From positions 9,513,001-9,577,000 of the forward strand of contig JBBDHG010000009.1 in assembly GCA_037951165.1 (NCBI GenBank): a stretch of 64,000 nt of DNA. The letters run 5' to 3'. Under the pieces are notes generated by a model. That model saw only the letters and a program-made list of their open reading frames with translations, searched no databases and had not been told where the DNA came from. Both the position numbers and the translations under genes were made by a program. This document shows, piece after piece, positions 36,378 to 49,234 of this stretch. Every line of letters begins with the position of its first letter. Within the stretch, counting starts at the first letter, position 1. This DNA comes from Lophius americanus (lineage: Eukaryota > Chordata > Actinopteri > Lophiiformes > Lophiidae).

Positions 36378-38880
36378 GTTTGGTGGAAGCCTTTCACAAC
36401 CACAGCGAGGAGAAAATGCTTGATTTGAATATTCTTAATTGGAATGAATCTGCTACATACATTGCCAGCAGGAAATATGATATATGCATGATATATTGGC
36501 TAAGATTTTTAAGTTCATGAAAGCTCCTCCGTCTTTGGTTTCGGGATGAACTGATTCCAGTGGTAATTACCCTTATTGAAGAGTATACAGTATCCTGGCG
36601 GCAGTCAAGTCTCTTGCCTCAGGCTATCCTGCTTAGTGCTTAGAGAAGAATAAAACAGCTGAACGTTACAACATGCCTCAGCTTTAAAGGATAAAACCCC
36701 CATTTAGAAACACATGCTTGAGGGAATTTAAAAATCAGAGGGAGAGTTCACTGACTGAGATTGCCATATCGCCAGCCTGATAGCATAACACAATCAGCTT
36801 ATCTTCCCCGATTTGCCCTACTCCTCTCTAGGCACTTAGAATAAAGCATCAAAAATAGTTCTACCTGTTCCAATCTGCATGACTGGATTCAGGCTAAGTG
36901 CCAGTGTTTCTGAAAGATAATGGCCGGACTATGATCGGAAGGCATACCACAGGTAAAACCGTTCCCCTGAGAATTATAAATGCTTGCACCTTATTTGATT
37001 GGAAGAATTGATTAGATTGTTAAGCTAAGCTTAGATAATGGTAAAAAGTAACCACAATTGATCTTCACTTAGATATGAGACTTTCGAGAGCTACTGGATT
37101 GCACTGGATAGGAAATATCTAGCATTTCATGAAAACTTAGACACATTTCATCTACCCAACACAGAAATTACACTCCCAGTAATTACAGAACTATAAGCCA
37201 GAGCGGGAGACAATGGGAAATGCATGCTCCCATGACATTTCGTCAACAAGAAAAATAATATTCCATATTTTGCAGGGGCTTGGAGAATATGTGGCAGGAT
37301 AATGGATATTGTGGTTTGTAGAGACTGATATCCTTGTGCTAGAATTCTCGGATAAAAACGGTTCTTGATTTATTTGAGGCCAATATAACTTGGTAAGAAA
37401 GATTCTCTTTTAAATCATGGCTTCAATGATATTCATCTAACTAATTACTTGGAAATTGATTGATTGTAATGGAATTACCAGCATGACATAAAATTATTTT
37501 ATTAAAGGGACTCGTAAAATGTGTGTAATTTTCTCAATACAATCTACAGTTAACACACTCTGTTACTAAACATGGCTTAAAAGGTAGATTCTCAAAACTA
37601 AACTAGAAAATTATTTTCTATTTCATCTGTTCTATGTTTCTATCAATTTTCCATGGATAAGGAGAATTCATAAATTCTCCAAAGGATTTTACAAAACATA
37701 TATAATAAATGAATATTACATTCGTTTATATTCATAAACACATATAATATTCCATGAATATGTTTATAATTATGGAAGAAAAATTGTCATAACATTGCAT
37801 GTATGTAAAACAAAAGACACAATGACCTTTGGAAGTGGTGGAAAGACAGTAAGCTATGGGTAAGACATTACACAAGATGTAAACATTGAAATATAAAAAA
37901 ATGATGGTTTGGTATTACAAAGGTTCAGCAAAACCCTTAGCCATAAATGCAATACTATCTGAATTGAAATATTTCTCAACACAAGTTGGAAACACTTAAG
38001 TTCAAAGTACATCTACCAAGCCAAAACATGAATACAGAACTATACAAACAACAAATTGAATCTATAACATCAACGCTTGCAATACAATGTTCTTGTGACA
38101 ACACTATTTGGACTGCCATTCCCCCTGGAAACACATGCACAGCCTCCGGATGATCCTGGCAATGTGTAAAAATGGGCCAGGAAGGCCCTACTCTTAAGCT
38201 CCCTGCCTGACCTAGGTACGAGACATTATTGGAACTCCAAAACCAATCGCTCTTCTCCCATTGAGGCAAATTCAAAGATCTTGTCCTGGTCGGCAGAATT
38301 TAGTCTGAAAGATAGGCTTTGTCTAGTTCTAAGCTGACAAAATACTTGCCTGCCCTTAAAACTCGTCATCTTCCTGCTAATTTCCTAAAACTCGAAACTC
38401 AGGCTGGAGTTATACCCCATAGGATTAGACTCCCACAATTTTATATATTAAGGGGCTTTTTTTTTGTTTCACCAAGAGGGTGTCACGAACAGATGATGGG
38501 AGTTGTAACAAGAGTGTACAGCAGAAATAACCAATTATTAATTTCAATCGATATTCTTAACTAAAAACAATATCCAAAAATTTCAATGAATTGTGAATTG
38601 TCAGTAAATCAGTATTGTAAGCATGATGGTGTGTGTGTGGAAGATGGTGCATGCAGTGTAAACAGAAATGAACAACTCATTCTTGCAGAGCATGAAGCAT
38701 TCTGTGTAGAATATCCTCTTATTCCCTCCCTCATGGATCGGGTGAGGCATGATTTTGTACTCGGAACACTGGGCCCAGGTGCTGCAATGACTTATGATCT
38801 CACCACGCCAACTGGTAACTAAAACACAAACAGCCACAAACACAGTATTTTCAACGCCAACAACAATAATCGTCTAGTTA
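36378..38880. other. Unassigned AT-rich sequence
   Basis: No gene or known element recognised. The reverse frame at 37976-38275 is unidentified; it lies downstream, in reading direction, of the Gypsy scraps and might be part of that element, but no motif supports this. Confidence 0.45.
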
Positions 38881-38889
38881 GGTTTGCAA

Positions 38890-39275
38890 GTTATTCAACA
38901 CATATGACAAATTCAAATGTAGGCTGAAAAAGCCAAAAGAAGTAGTGCAAAATATGTCTAAAAATCTTTCCATACGCCCATATGCCCTGATCATGAGACC
39001 ATTGCAAAACCAATTCACCGATTTTGGTTGTTACCACAGTCTGGAAACATGTGTTTCCCACACATAACTCACCACGCGGCACCCATTTCCTCACCAAAAG
39101 ACCATCGTCAAGGAGATAGCCATGTGCTCTGTCCTTCACCTCTGCCACATGGAACACAGCCTCCAACAACACATTAATGGAGGGATGTGACTGATGCGTC
39201 ACAACACTTGGAGGAAACACCTCTGATAAGTCCCAGTTCAAAACCGGTTCACTGTTACTCACAGCCACAGGTTCA
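38890..39275 (-). pseudogene. Ty3/Gypsy-type integrase N-terminal fragment
   Basis: The reverse frame reads HGYLLDDGLLVRKWVPRGE, then TTKIGELVLQWSHDQGIW and GKIFRHILHYFFWLFQP. Gypsy-type pol polyproteins have here a short 'dG.L.RkW' strand, a valine-rich line, then the HHCC zinc-binding box with a spacing like HD..W.GHLG..KT...I..HFFWPG. The first histidine (SHD) is visible; the GHLG histidine is lost, and the cysteine pair lies beyond the recognisable part. Reverse transcriptase, RNase H and the integrase catalytic core are absent. A gag-like scrap lies upstream on the same strand (39710-39975), the right order for one decayed element. Confidence 0.65.
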
Positions 39276-39709
39276 ACAGCTTATTTCCGAGATTAACTCA
39301 AACACCTTCAACTGACAGCTCAGGAGGAACCGCAACATACATCTCTAGCTGCATCAGATCTGAAAATAGATGCAATCTATGCACTGGAGTGATCAAAACA
39401 GTCAAACCTATACCCCAAAGAAGCTCTGAACAACCTGTATCTGACTCACTAAAAGAAGAAAGAATTGATGCAAGGCAAATGACCCCAATGCGGCAGAGGC
39501 TCTCAGGATTTTCACAGAAACCATCTTACCATGTTATGACAGACAGACAAAACCATCAGCCACGTGTCAACTCTGGCTTGACATAAGGCAAATATGCATA
39601 ACCAATAACAGCTTTCTCAGACACCTGAGAAGAAGGAGGGTCCGAAATACTCACCAATGATGTTGCTAACGTGGCAGGTGTTATGTTAATGTTAATTAGT
39701 TGTTTAAAT

Positions 39710-39975
39710 TTTTAAAAGCAAAGCAATTTTGCCCTTTTTGTTACATAAGTGGCACACTTTTTTCTTTTTAAAGGAGCATCACTTCTCCAAACAGGGTCTT
39801 GTGCTGCAAGTTTTTTAAAATTAAGCGTACTGCTGCACCTGACATAAAAGGAGGTCCAACTGAAGCTCATCGCCCTGGGACATGGTGAAAAAAAGTCAAG
39901 GGTCTGCATTCTGATCTGATGGTTGTTATGTGGTGCAGAAGAGCTTGGCTTTATATTATAATTAGGAGGCATACT
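39710..39975 (-). pseudogene. Gag-like zinc-knuckle fragment, probably Gypsy
   Basis: On the reverse strand, one frame gives KLAAQDPVWRSDAPLKRKK and a neighbouring frame continues VCHLCNKKGKIAL. The second resembles the CCHC zinc knuckle of retroelement Gag (C-x2-C-x3-4-G-[HK]-x-A), with the His changed to Lys and the last Cys not seen. It lies 5', in reading direction, of the integrase scrap at 38890-39275. The signal is short, so the call is tentative. Confidence 0.45.
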
Positions 39976-39979
39976 ATGT

Positions 39980-42585
39980 CTTTTAAATTAAATCAGAGTT
40001 GGCGTACAATACATGAGAGGGAAGTAGAGGTTAAGTGTTGGAGATGAAGAACATGGCCTCTGTTTTATGGAGATTTCTGGAAAATGCTAATAACATTCCC
40101 TTTTTCAACAAAATGTACTAAATTAAACTTTCAAACGAAAGGTCAAGGACACAATCCAACTTTTAGGTATTCAGTCTTTATTCATTCTAATAAAGTTTTT
40201 ATCACTTGCTTAGGCTAGATATGGAATCATTTACAATCCAGCCACCATTCCTACCAATGTTAGCACACACATGGTTGGCGACAGAGCATGTCAGGATCTG
40301 AACTCCATCCCCAAGGGGAACAATTTATATTGTACTGGTCTGAGTGTAACCGATGGGCATCTTTGCTCCCTAGCTGGAATTGCCAAAAAAAAAGCAATTC
40401 ATGATGAGGGCCAGGTCCCACCAGTCTACTGTGGTATGTTTATTTGTCCGGCAAAACACGCTGTTGTCTCTTATGCTTTCAATACCTCGCTTCATCTTTA
40501 TTGGGAAGGGTCATTTGACAACATGCTAACCTGAGCTAGCCTAAATTCCGTTCCTGGCACCACTGATTGACAAACAGGGACTGTAGGTGGTAAACACTCT
40601 GAAAACAGTTAATTACTGCTGCTAAATGGATCTCAAAGAGTTTAGGGTTAGCCAATTTCTCCTAACTGGACCAAATTCCAGCCCTACCCCAAACAGCATT
40701 AGGTGGGTGAGGGCGGGGCTTTTAGTTTGAGTGACTATTTAGAAAGCATTCACTTTGGCAGGACGTTGTAAAATGAACTGACTTCATATTATTAATTGTA
40801 AAACTGTGTGTGTTGATTGATGTTAATTTACCAAAGTTGCTGGAGGACCATATGTAACTGTTCAGGCCAACTTTAACCTTGCCTCTCACCACACATCAGT
40901 CGAGCATAGTGTGGCTCTCTTAGTGTTATATATTGAGCTTTAAAGAATTTTTTTACCGCCTCAGACTACACATTGAAGCCTGTACTACATGTTACCACAC
41001 TGTGCTTGAGTGAGAAAAACTTCCCTTTGGCGTTTTTTCTTTTTTTATTGTTTTTTACAAAAATCCCACTGGGGGCATTTGCAGGACTGACCTAGCACTG
41101 CACTGTCAATGTGCTCTTTACCAAACTTTGGCAATGAGAGTTTCCTGTAGTTTCCACTGCATACACCAGTTTCACTACAGGAATCCACCAGGGAAGTGTT
41201 AGCTGGAACAATGAAGTAACACAAGCAATATACTTCCTTGGCTCAACGTAGCTCACTGATTTCCCAGGACATCGTTTGCCAGAGTTAATGTGCACCCCAG
41301 CACCAGGTCTCTTCTGCGTGAGGAAGCAGATATATTTAAGACTATGTTTTTTTAAGTAGATTGCTGATATTCTGTTAGTTTTCTCTGTCTGTGCTTACAC
41401 GAAAAATAAGAGTCAAAACAATGACACATACCAAGGCTTGATATAGACGAGGTGTGAGGACTGTGAGTCTTATAGAATTAATCATGTCAACTGTCTGCTG
41501 GGGCAATTTCCGTTGCATATGGAATATGTCAATATGTGGACAGCTAGTCACAACACAATATTGAACAAACACTCAGGTCATGCTTGCTGCAGAGCTATAA
41601 GGATGTAATTGGCAACTTTTTGATGCCCCATTTTCTACAAGTTGGAATATCTTACAACTAAATTTTAAACCAAAGTTGGGCTTAAAAATCAGATTCTTAG
41701 GGGATTGAAATCATAGTGATTGATTTCATAAGCCAGCAATCACTGTCACTTAAAAAACATCATCTTAACACTCATATCTAATTTGGAACTGGATCCTTAA
41801 TGGCACTTTATGATGTGTAGCAGTTTCTGCCTCTGTGAGTGATCCATACTTGCCTTTAAGATAATGAAAAGGCGTCAGGATTCCCACTCACAACTTTCCA
41901 CACAATGTGATATCTGTTCAACTGAAGAAAATGCTTCAGACAAATCAGTTGAATGACTTAAATAGACTCATTAAAACATATCGCAGAAGGACTCTTTGCT
42001 GCATACATTGGTTTATGCTTTCAAAACAACAATTGCTTTGTACTGACTCACCTGTTGTTTACGCCTCAGTCAACACATCACCAAGCAATAGAAGGCAACT
42101 GTGTGAAGGTAAAGCAGCATTCCAAATAAAATCTATCAGTCCAACAGATGGAATGTCTGTGCATTTTCTGCTTAAATTGTGTGTCATTGAGTTGTTTAGT
42201 TAGCCTGCCTCAGATGATTTGCATATCGATCTGACATCATTGATTATTACCTTTCCCAGGAACTGGGTGTTTGAAAGTGTAATTGCTCTGCTAATTTCAA
42301 ATACATAAAGATACATTTTGTGGGAATTCTTTGTAATTTGTAAGTAATTTTCAATGAGGGAGGCTTAATCGTATTTTTGTTCAGGATTCTCCATACAAAG
42401 AGCCCTTTGTTCTCCATCTCATACCAAGAGATGTCAAGTATTTGACACCAACTCTAATTGCATAAATATAAGACATTGCATGCCTCGCAATTTTAAAATA
42501 AAGCTTCTCTTATCTTAGCTTCTATGGTCTTTTCAAATCTGTATTATTTGCATGCTAACTTTGATAACCTAAGCTCAGCTAAGTG
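39980..42585. other. Unassigned sequence
   Basis: No element or exon recognised. Frames such as 40271-40534 and 41907-42203 have no family signature. Confidence 0.5.
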
Positions 42586-42589
42586 GAGA

Positions 42590-42800
42590 GTTGTGATGTG
42601 ACTCAGTAGGTAGATTGGTTTTCTATCTATCTGATGATCCATGGTTTGATCCCTAACCCCTGCAGTAGGGTCCCTCAGCAAGACTCTGAACCCCATATTT
42701 CTCACTGGCTGTGTAACAAGGCTCCCCACTGATCATCAGGGATGAGTCAAACGCAGAGGACATAATTCACTGTCTTGTTCCTCTATGTGACAATATAGTA
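42590..42800 (+). mobile_element. tRNA-derived SINE
   Basis: A decayed tRNA-like head contains an A-box-like GACTCAGTAGGTAGA and a B-box-like GGTTTGATCCC, the two internal RNA polymerase III promoter elements. The body has CCCTCAGCAAGACTCTGAAC and a CCCACTGATCATCAGGGATG block. The tail GCAGAGGACATAATTCACTG corresponds to the tail at 50010-50040. This makes it the same tail group as the copy at 49850-50092 and the reverse tail at 46078-46180. Confidence 0.7.
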
Positions 42801-42874
42801 TACATTATACTTACTATACAAGACATTACAGAAGGAATGTGAACTCACTGGGTGAGTTTGAGCAAGACGTAATA

Positions 42875-43290
42875 CAAGTGTGAATGACAAGGAGGCAGGT
42901 GAGACGGTGAGGATGCAGGTAGAGGTGAAGATGCAGGAATTTAAGTACTCGCGATGAGCTATTGAAAGCAATGGGAACTGAAATAGAGTGCAGGCAGGGC
43001 GCAGTGGGTGGAGAAGAGTGTCAAGAGTTATTTGCGACAGAAGAGTAGCAGCTGGAGTGAAGGGAAGATTTTACAGGAGGGTAGCGAGAACAGTACTACT
43101 GTATGGTTTAGAGATGGTAGTGCTTACCAAAAGAAAGGTGGCAGGTGTAGATTTTAAGATTTTCTTTGGGATTGACGAGGATGGACAGGATTAGAAATAA
43201 GCACACCAGAGGGACAGCCAGGATAAACGTCTTTGAAACAGGGTAATGGAGGCCAGATTAAGATGGTTTAGATATGTGAAAAGGAAGAAT
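42875..43290 (+). mobile_element. RTE-like LINE fragment (C-terminal part)
   Basis: The frame opening at 42988 reads RSGWRRVSRVICDRRVAAGV, KGRFYRRVARTVLLYGLEMV and VLTKRKVAGV. This is the conserved stretch after the reverse transcriptase domain in a fish LINE family, with the YG.E....T motif common in RTE and related clades. Upstream, ATGCAGGAATTTAAGTACTC matches the 'FKYLGS'-type strand in another frame. Downstream an RLRWFGHV-like motif appears as RLRWFRYVKRKN near 43260. Frame breaks and 5' truncation make it inactive. The sequence after about 43290 is not recognised. Confidence 0.75.
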
Positions 43291-45727
43291 AGTTTGATTG
43301 GAAATAATATGTCAGGCTGGCGTCAGGCCAGCATACAATCTATGCCAGATCCATATGCACGACACAAATTCTGGCCTACGGCTTGAAACCGTGGATCTGC
43401 TGTTGCATCGCCGAACGTTAACAGCCAAAAGACAGAGAGGAAGATGATCAGACTTAGAGTATTTATCACGATGAGAAAAAGTGGCAAGTGGGTGGAGAAA
43501 TGATGCTGCCTTATACAGGCAAATTTTGCTTTTCAGTGACAGTGGTATTCTTGTTGCACAATCTGTCCGAAAAAAGTCCTGTGGGGAATTTACAGTTTCT
43601 GTCACGTACATGTCCTCAGTCTGCCTCAACCATCAGAAAGGACATATGCACATAGTAACACTCCAACTAAAAGAAGAAGCGACTGATGTTGGGCAGCCCA
43701 TCGATCAGTCTAGTTTAAACATTTTAATGCTATTGTATTGTTGTACAATTGTCTTTTGAATGCTGCAATCTTTTCAATTACTTTCTTTTGTTGTAAAATC
43801 TTTTCAGACAGTTGCAAGATAAAAGCACATTATTTCATTCCTAATATGTGTTATCCACTACATCCCTCTTCCTTTATCCACTAATTTTATCTTCATTCGC
43901 TTTCATATTCGCCCACATTTGGTCGGGAATGAATGACTTCTCAGTTTGTTCTGGACTAAAGTCAACGTCAGACTGATGGACTTTGGTGTAATATAAAGAG
44001 GTGTTTTGGTTTGAATGAAACTGAACCATGATTCCGTTTGTTTACTGTTCAAAAGCATTTTTGGATGGTTCCGACATTCAGACCGATTACAGGGAGTTAC
44101 AGCAAACTACCTTCGCTGAAAGAGAGAGATGAGAAAGAAATGTAAGCGTAAAGGCATTAGAAAACATCACGGAGGGAGGACGAGACAGAGTACTTAGTAA
44201 TGATATGATCCTGCAAAATTTTTGCGAAAAAATTTATAAAAACAGACAGAGGATACCAGAGGACTGGAGAGGGATTCTTTTTGAAGGTTAAGATATCAAA
44301 GGTACGCAATTTTACCAGAAAAATTTACGCGCCTATATCTTAGGGGAAATATTTTTTCAGATGATATCCTGAATAGCATCATGGGAACCACTAAGGTATT
44401 GAAGTCTTGCCCATCTTCAACATCAAGTTTTTCTGCAGAAAATATGTCAAAAAACAGTCTTAAATGTTACATTTGAAGCTGGTGAAGCTGGTGAGTAATG
44501 TCATAACGATAATAGTATAGTGGCTGTGACATGAAACTGTTCATCAACTTCCATCCATTGAAATGGAAACCTTATCTGCCAAATTCACAATGCATTAATG
44601 TCAGACACACGCTAGTCTACGAGACAATCAATAATCAAGTAAATGGAGATGCAGCCCACATAAATGATCCTGACAAGACGTTGGTGTAACAAGCTCCTTG
44701 CCACTTACGTAGAGTCTCCTCGGGACACACGGCGAGAGACGTTGTAAGGGAAATCAAGGCTTTTTTCAGTTAACATAAATTAATTATTTTGCCTGGTCGC
44801 TTTATCTTCCAGCCCGTCCTCCGTTCCCGACTTCCCCATCAACTTCTCTTTTTTCGCTCCTCCCAGCCCTGTACTGCAGGTCGAAAAGGGTCTTGTTAGT
44901 TCATCATCATCAGGTGTGGAATTCACTACACCATGCATTGGTCCCGTGACCCAGCTCCCGTCACCTCTCTCTCCCGTAGCTCCATGCTTAACCACACTCA
45001 CCCCTACGGTTGGTACGTCAAAGAAAAGATCCTTGCAATATTACTATGTGAAACCAAAACTAACCATGTTAAAAGTGTACAATGTAACAAAATCGCTGCT
45101 CGGCGATCAGGTGTAAAAGCAATTCTAATGTCCCAATTATGGTAGAAATTACACTAGGCTGGTAGAGGGGAATCCTTATAAAATATTAGATGGTAAACAT
45201 GTACCAATTTGATTCAACTGATGGCCTCGTTACTAATGCTTTCACATGGGGAAATCACTGTTCCCTTGAAAGCTATAGACAGCATTTGGATTGGAGCTGA
45301 CCAGAGAATAGGCAGAGACAGCCATGATATGAATTTGTTATGCAATATCGCATCAAAGTAAGCATCTATTAGGAGCCAGTCAGTTGGATAGAAACAGATT
45401 GTTCTATCTCGACCTTGACATGACTTTCATCTTGCGTTTCTCTCTCTATTTCCCACACACCCTTGCATACATTTAAATGTCCTATCACATGACATTTAGA
45501 AACTGAGTGCTGGAAATATTCAGAATTTTGAATATTGGAAGAGGATATTGGATCCATATGATTTGACTTGAGGAGATCTATGTCTATGTCTATGTTCAGG
45601 AAGTTGTGGCTGCTTAATTAACAGGTTCTATCAAGCTGGTGAAGATTAACATAGCTGCTGAGTTTGTAGCTGCCATATGGGAGACAGTTTTTATTTCTAA
45701 AAAGAAATATTTTTTAAACAATCTTAA
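43291..45727. other. Unassigned sequence
   Basis: No gene or element recognised. Frames at 43312-43629 (reverse) and 43481-43759 (forward) overlap on opposite strands without domain features. Confidence 0.5.
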
Positions 45728-45917
45728 TTATTTTTGCGTAACCAAAGACATGCAGTGTAGGTGAATTGGTGATTCTTAGTTGCACTCGCTTACTTGGTTT
45801 TAGTGGTTGTCTGTCTCTAGGTGTTGGACCTGTGATGAACTTGTCAAGGGTTTACACCAACTCTCCATTACAGTAATATTGGCTGGTTTAAGAACTGGAT
45901 AGATGGATAAGTGGTCA
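45728..45917 (+). mobile_element. SINE 3' portion, same family as 51372-51692
   Basis: Contains AAAGACATGCAGTGTAGGTG, a TTGTCTGTCTCTAGGTGTTG block, ACCTGTGATGAACTTGTCAA and an end near GGATAGATGGATAAGTGG. These are the body and 3' end of a very common fish tRNA-derived SINE whose complete reverse copy lies at 51372-51692. The tRNA-like head is missing, so this copy is 5'-truncated. Confidence 0.75.
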
Positions 45918-46077
45918 CAGAAAAACAATGTATGGATTAATCTAAAGAATTATCCCCATTGTTACAAATACTAACTTGATTGTTTTGTCTTATTTAAGGG
46001 ATTCCTGTTTATTCCCTCTTTTTTATACCATTAATTCATGTCCATGCCTACTTTATTTTATGGCTTTTACTCCAGCT

Positions 46078-46180
46078 AAAGAAGAACAAGAAAGGGGAAA
46101 TCCTTCATTGATCACATACAGCCATAAACAGTCAACAGAGTGAAATTATTTCTCTGCATTTAACCCATTTAACTGAGCTA
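46078..46180 (-). mobile_element. SINE tail, reverse orientation
   Basis: AAGAAGAACAAGAAAGGG near 46080, ACATACAGCCATAAACAGT and GTGAAATTATTTCTCTGCAT match the reverse complement of the tail at 50000-50092 almost base for base. Only the 3' part is seen. The A/GAA-rich left edge corresponds to the CTTCTT tail of the forward copy. Confidence 0.75.
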
Positions 46181-47044
46181 TAGCCGCCCATAAAGAGGAT
46201 TATGTAAAAGTGAATGGTACAATATAGTTAATTATTATTATCCACCTCATGTTAAAGCTGCTGGAACAGTTTCCAGTGGGCAAAACAAATTCCCTTCGGC
46301 TTTACAAGGCAACAAAGTGATGAAGGTTATTCAGTAAAAGGTAAATGACAATTTGACATGAAACTCAAATTCTTTATTTTGTTGTTAGTGTGAGCGGGTC
46401 CTTAGGGTATATGTAAGAGGACTGACAATGTCTCCCAATGGAGGAGGACGATACTGTGATGAATGATGATGTGATGGTGAGAGAGAGAGAGTAAGAATAA
46501 AAAGAAAACCAAAATGTGGAAACGGGGAGGGAGAGAGGTAAGCAATGAGTAAGGAACACAATAAGGCAGTTTTTTAACATGGTGCAGAAAGTGTATACAT
46601 AGAGTTGGAGTGACATAAAAGGGGAAAATAGAAGGGATGAGATGGTAACAGAGACCGATAAAGATAGGACAGAGGCGAAAAATGATACAAAGAGTGGGGT
46701 TGGGTTTTGAAAGTAATGAGAGGTGACAGTGTGAATTACATTACTGGTAATGAATCCGCGCTTGACCACCTTTGCTAATGAGAATACAGATTCTCTTGAA
46801 CACACGTATGTTGGTCTATGTAGCTTAAACATAGACATATCCATATATTCATAACACAAAGTTACTATGCAAGCATTACAAGCATTTGATCACATACGCA
46901 GTGAATAAAAGACTGACATTTGCATCCAAATATTATTCATATAACATTTATTTCATTTCAAGTTGACCTTGAGGATCAAGGATCCATTGCAAGGAGAGCA
47001 GAGAGAAATGTTAACAAATGAGACGACTTAGGGTATTAATTTCT
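46181..47044. other. Unassigned sequence
   Basis: Purine-rich in places, with a GAGAGAGAGAGAG run near 46480. The reverse frame of 161 codons at 46374-46859 is Ser/Leu/Phe-rich and looks like a by-product of purine-rich sequence on the forward strand rather than a gene. Confidence 0.5.
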
Positions 47045-47240
47045 ACAAAAGTTAGATAGCCATCAGCTCAGACGGTAGAGAAGCTGAACACTTTTCGGAT
47101 CCTCAAGGGTTCCATCCCCAATCCCTGCAGGCTGAAAGTGGAATTGAGTAGATACTAAACCCAAGTTTGCACCATCGTTCAGACACCACTGAGTGTTGTT
47201 TCAAATCTGGATTGTTTTGTAAAGCCCTTTGAGCAGTTGA
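47045..47240 (+). mobile_element. tRNA-derived SINE, second type
   Basis: A-box-like CAGCTCAGACGGTAGAG and B-box-like GGGTTCCATCCCC are about 40 bases apart, as in a tRNA-like head. The body ends TTTTGTAAAGCCCTTTGAGCAG, the 3' domain I associate with percomorph AFC-type SINEs. The tail differs from the copies at 42.6 and 49.9 kb, so this is a separate subgroup. Confidence 0.65.
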
Positions 47241-47314
47241 TACGTTTTTTTTTGGGCTCTTGTGCTATATTCTTTTTTTGCCAGGCAAAATCCTCATTGA
47301 GATTAAATCTCTCT

Positions 47315-47565
47315 TTCAGAATCAGATTCAGAATCAGCTTTATTGGCCATGTATATGCATACAAGGAATTTGACACCGGTTAACTGGGCTCTCACAGTAC
47401 GAACGTCATATAAAAATGACACAATACCATACATACGTACATAAATATGAACAACTTTCATACACTAAAATGAGAGAATACAACAAATCTAGAACGAGCC
47501 AATACAAAGAATCCATCAAAAGGATTGCAGTGCAAATTCAGAAATAACTACTCTGACCAAGTGCA
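47315..47565 (-). mobile_element. LINE 3' end, reverse orientation
   Basis: On the forward strand a tandem CAGAATCAGATT tail is followed by CTTTATTGGCCATGTATATG, an AAGGAATTTGAC block and ACTGGGCTCTCACAGTAC. Read in reverse, this is a polyadenylation-type AATAAAG signal followed by a short tandem tail, a frequent 3' end of CR1/Rex1-like fish LINEs. Further 3' untranslated sequence runs to about 47565. No coding part is present. Confidence 0.6.
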
Positions 47566-49234
47566 ATATTTTCACGATCTTCCACGGTAGAATTAAAAAC
47601 ACCCCTCGAGTAACAATTTCTGACAGTTTCAGTTTGTTCTGTAAAGAATTACTGAATGAGGTTTTTTTTGTCCAGACTTGGTTTAGACTCTGGGGACCGT
47701 CATTTGAAGAACATTTTGAGAGTTTGACCCATATTGCTTTAGGTTTCTACAGATGTATGTACAGAGGTAAACTGGAAGCAGCCCAAGGAGAGATTAGTTT
47801 AAAAAAAAAAACACCAATGTGAAAGACGGCGGACTTACACAGATGGTTGCTTGGCAACAGAGTACAGTGGTGTGTGCGATATCCACAGCCAGTAACAAAA
47901 CGTAAAGCACAATGGTCAAAATTGTTCAGGTGCATTCATAAATAACAAACCGACCTTGTCCAGTAGAAGTAAAAAAGTTCATAGACAGCTTGGATCAGAT
48001 GTTTCATCGCCGGTAATCAGAAGCAAGATTTATTCTGGATAAAGATACATAATTTAGTTTCAATTTGTTGACAATGCCTTCAATGTGTGGTTTGAAGGAT
48101 AAGTTTGATAAATAACAATACCTAAGAGTTTGTATGTTGTGACCATTTTAATTTCAACTCCTTCAGCCGCTGAGATCATAGGAAGATTGGATGTTTGTTC
48201 TTTGCCATTTGAGTTAAATGAGACTGAACAACATCAAAGGTGGACTAAAGAGGTTTAAGGGCTTGAACAACGAAGCTGTAGATAGCAGTAGATAACTGTA
48301 TCATCTGCATAACAGTGGAAAGAAGCATTTGATAAGTTATCAAAGAGATCATGTATCTAAATGGAAATGTACTTTTTTGGAGCAAAATGTTGAATGTTTG
48401 GTGGAATCCATCTTTGGTTAGTCGCACATTTGTTACATTCTTTCAGAAATTAAAAGTTAACCTTCATTGAAAGAGCCCAAACTTTTTGGGGGAAAAAGAA
48501 CGGGAAAAAATGTTGAAAATGTGATAGCAGTGACACAGAGATGCTGAGTAGGCTGGGTTTTTTTTGGGACAGAGAGGTTAGGTGGAATCATTACAATATG
48601 CACCAAGAGTAGTCAAGCAAGGAAGATGAATCAAGAGTAAATTAAGGACCCTTTGGAGCACAGCGCCCACAGATTAATGTTCGGAAAGTTGGGTGAATCC
48701 ACTGCAATGCCCAGTAACGCAGTGTGTTTTTTCGTAGATAGTTTTCCTAATTTGCAGTCTTATTTTTGTCTTTTATGGCCATAAAGCAGGAGCTATGATA
48801 CATTTATATTGACAATCAGTTATATGTACAGACTTCAATGTACAAGAGAACTTTAATGTTTTTTTGAACTTAAGGACTTCATGCATGATGTTGATTGGTT
48901 GCTGGTTTGACAGTAAAGCCTGAAAGTGAAACTTTATCTACTTTTTTAATTTTTTTAGAGAAGTATTTAATAGAACTTTCGGGGAGAATCTATGTAAGTT
49001 TATCTATGTTAAATTTATGTTATATTAAGTTTAATATTTTAGCACGCTTTACACATTTAATGCTGCTATACTTATTATTTTGCTCTTGATATGCATGTAT
49101 TCATGAAAGCATTATGAAAATATCAGTCAAGCAACTTTCTGTTTGCACATGCATCAGTAATGGTGCTTTTGTGTTGAACAACCTCATCAGCTTCATGCAG
49201 TGGTGTCCAACGTTTTAACACTTTATATCTACAT
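47566..49234. other. Unassigned sequence
   Basis: No recognisable element. Text near 48000-48430 (for example TCATCTGCATAACAGTGGAA) may be decayed repeat sequence, but I could not place it. Confidence 0.45.

Noticed and set aside
38455..38560. Possible LTR start around GTGTCACGAACAGATG near the Gypsy scraps
   Set aside because: No second matching copy on the other side and no primer-binding site could be seen, so an LTR cannot be supported.
46374..46859. 161-codon reverse-strand frame rich in Ser, Leu and Phe
   Set aside because: It mirrors purine-rich, repetitive sequence on the forward strand, with no domain motif and no splice context that stands out.
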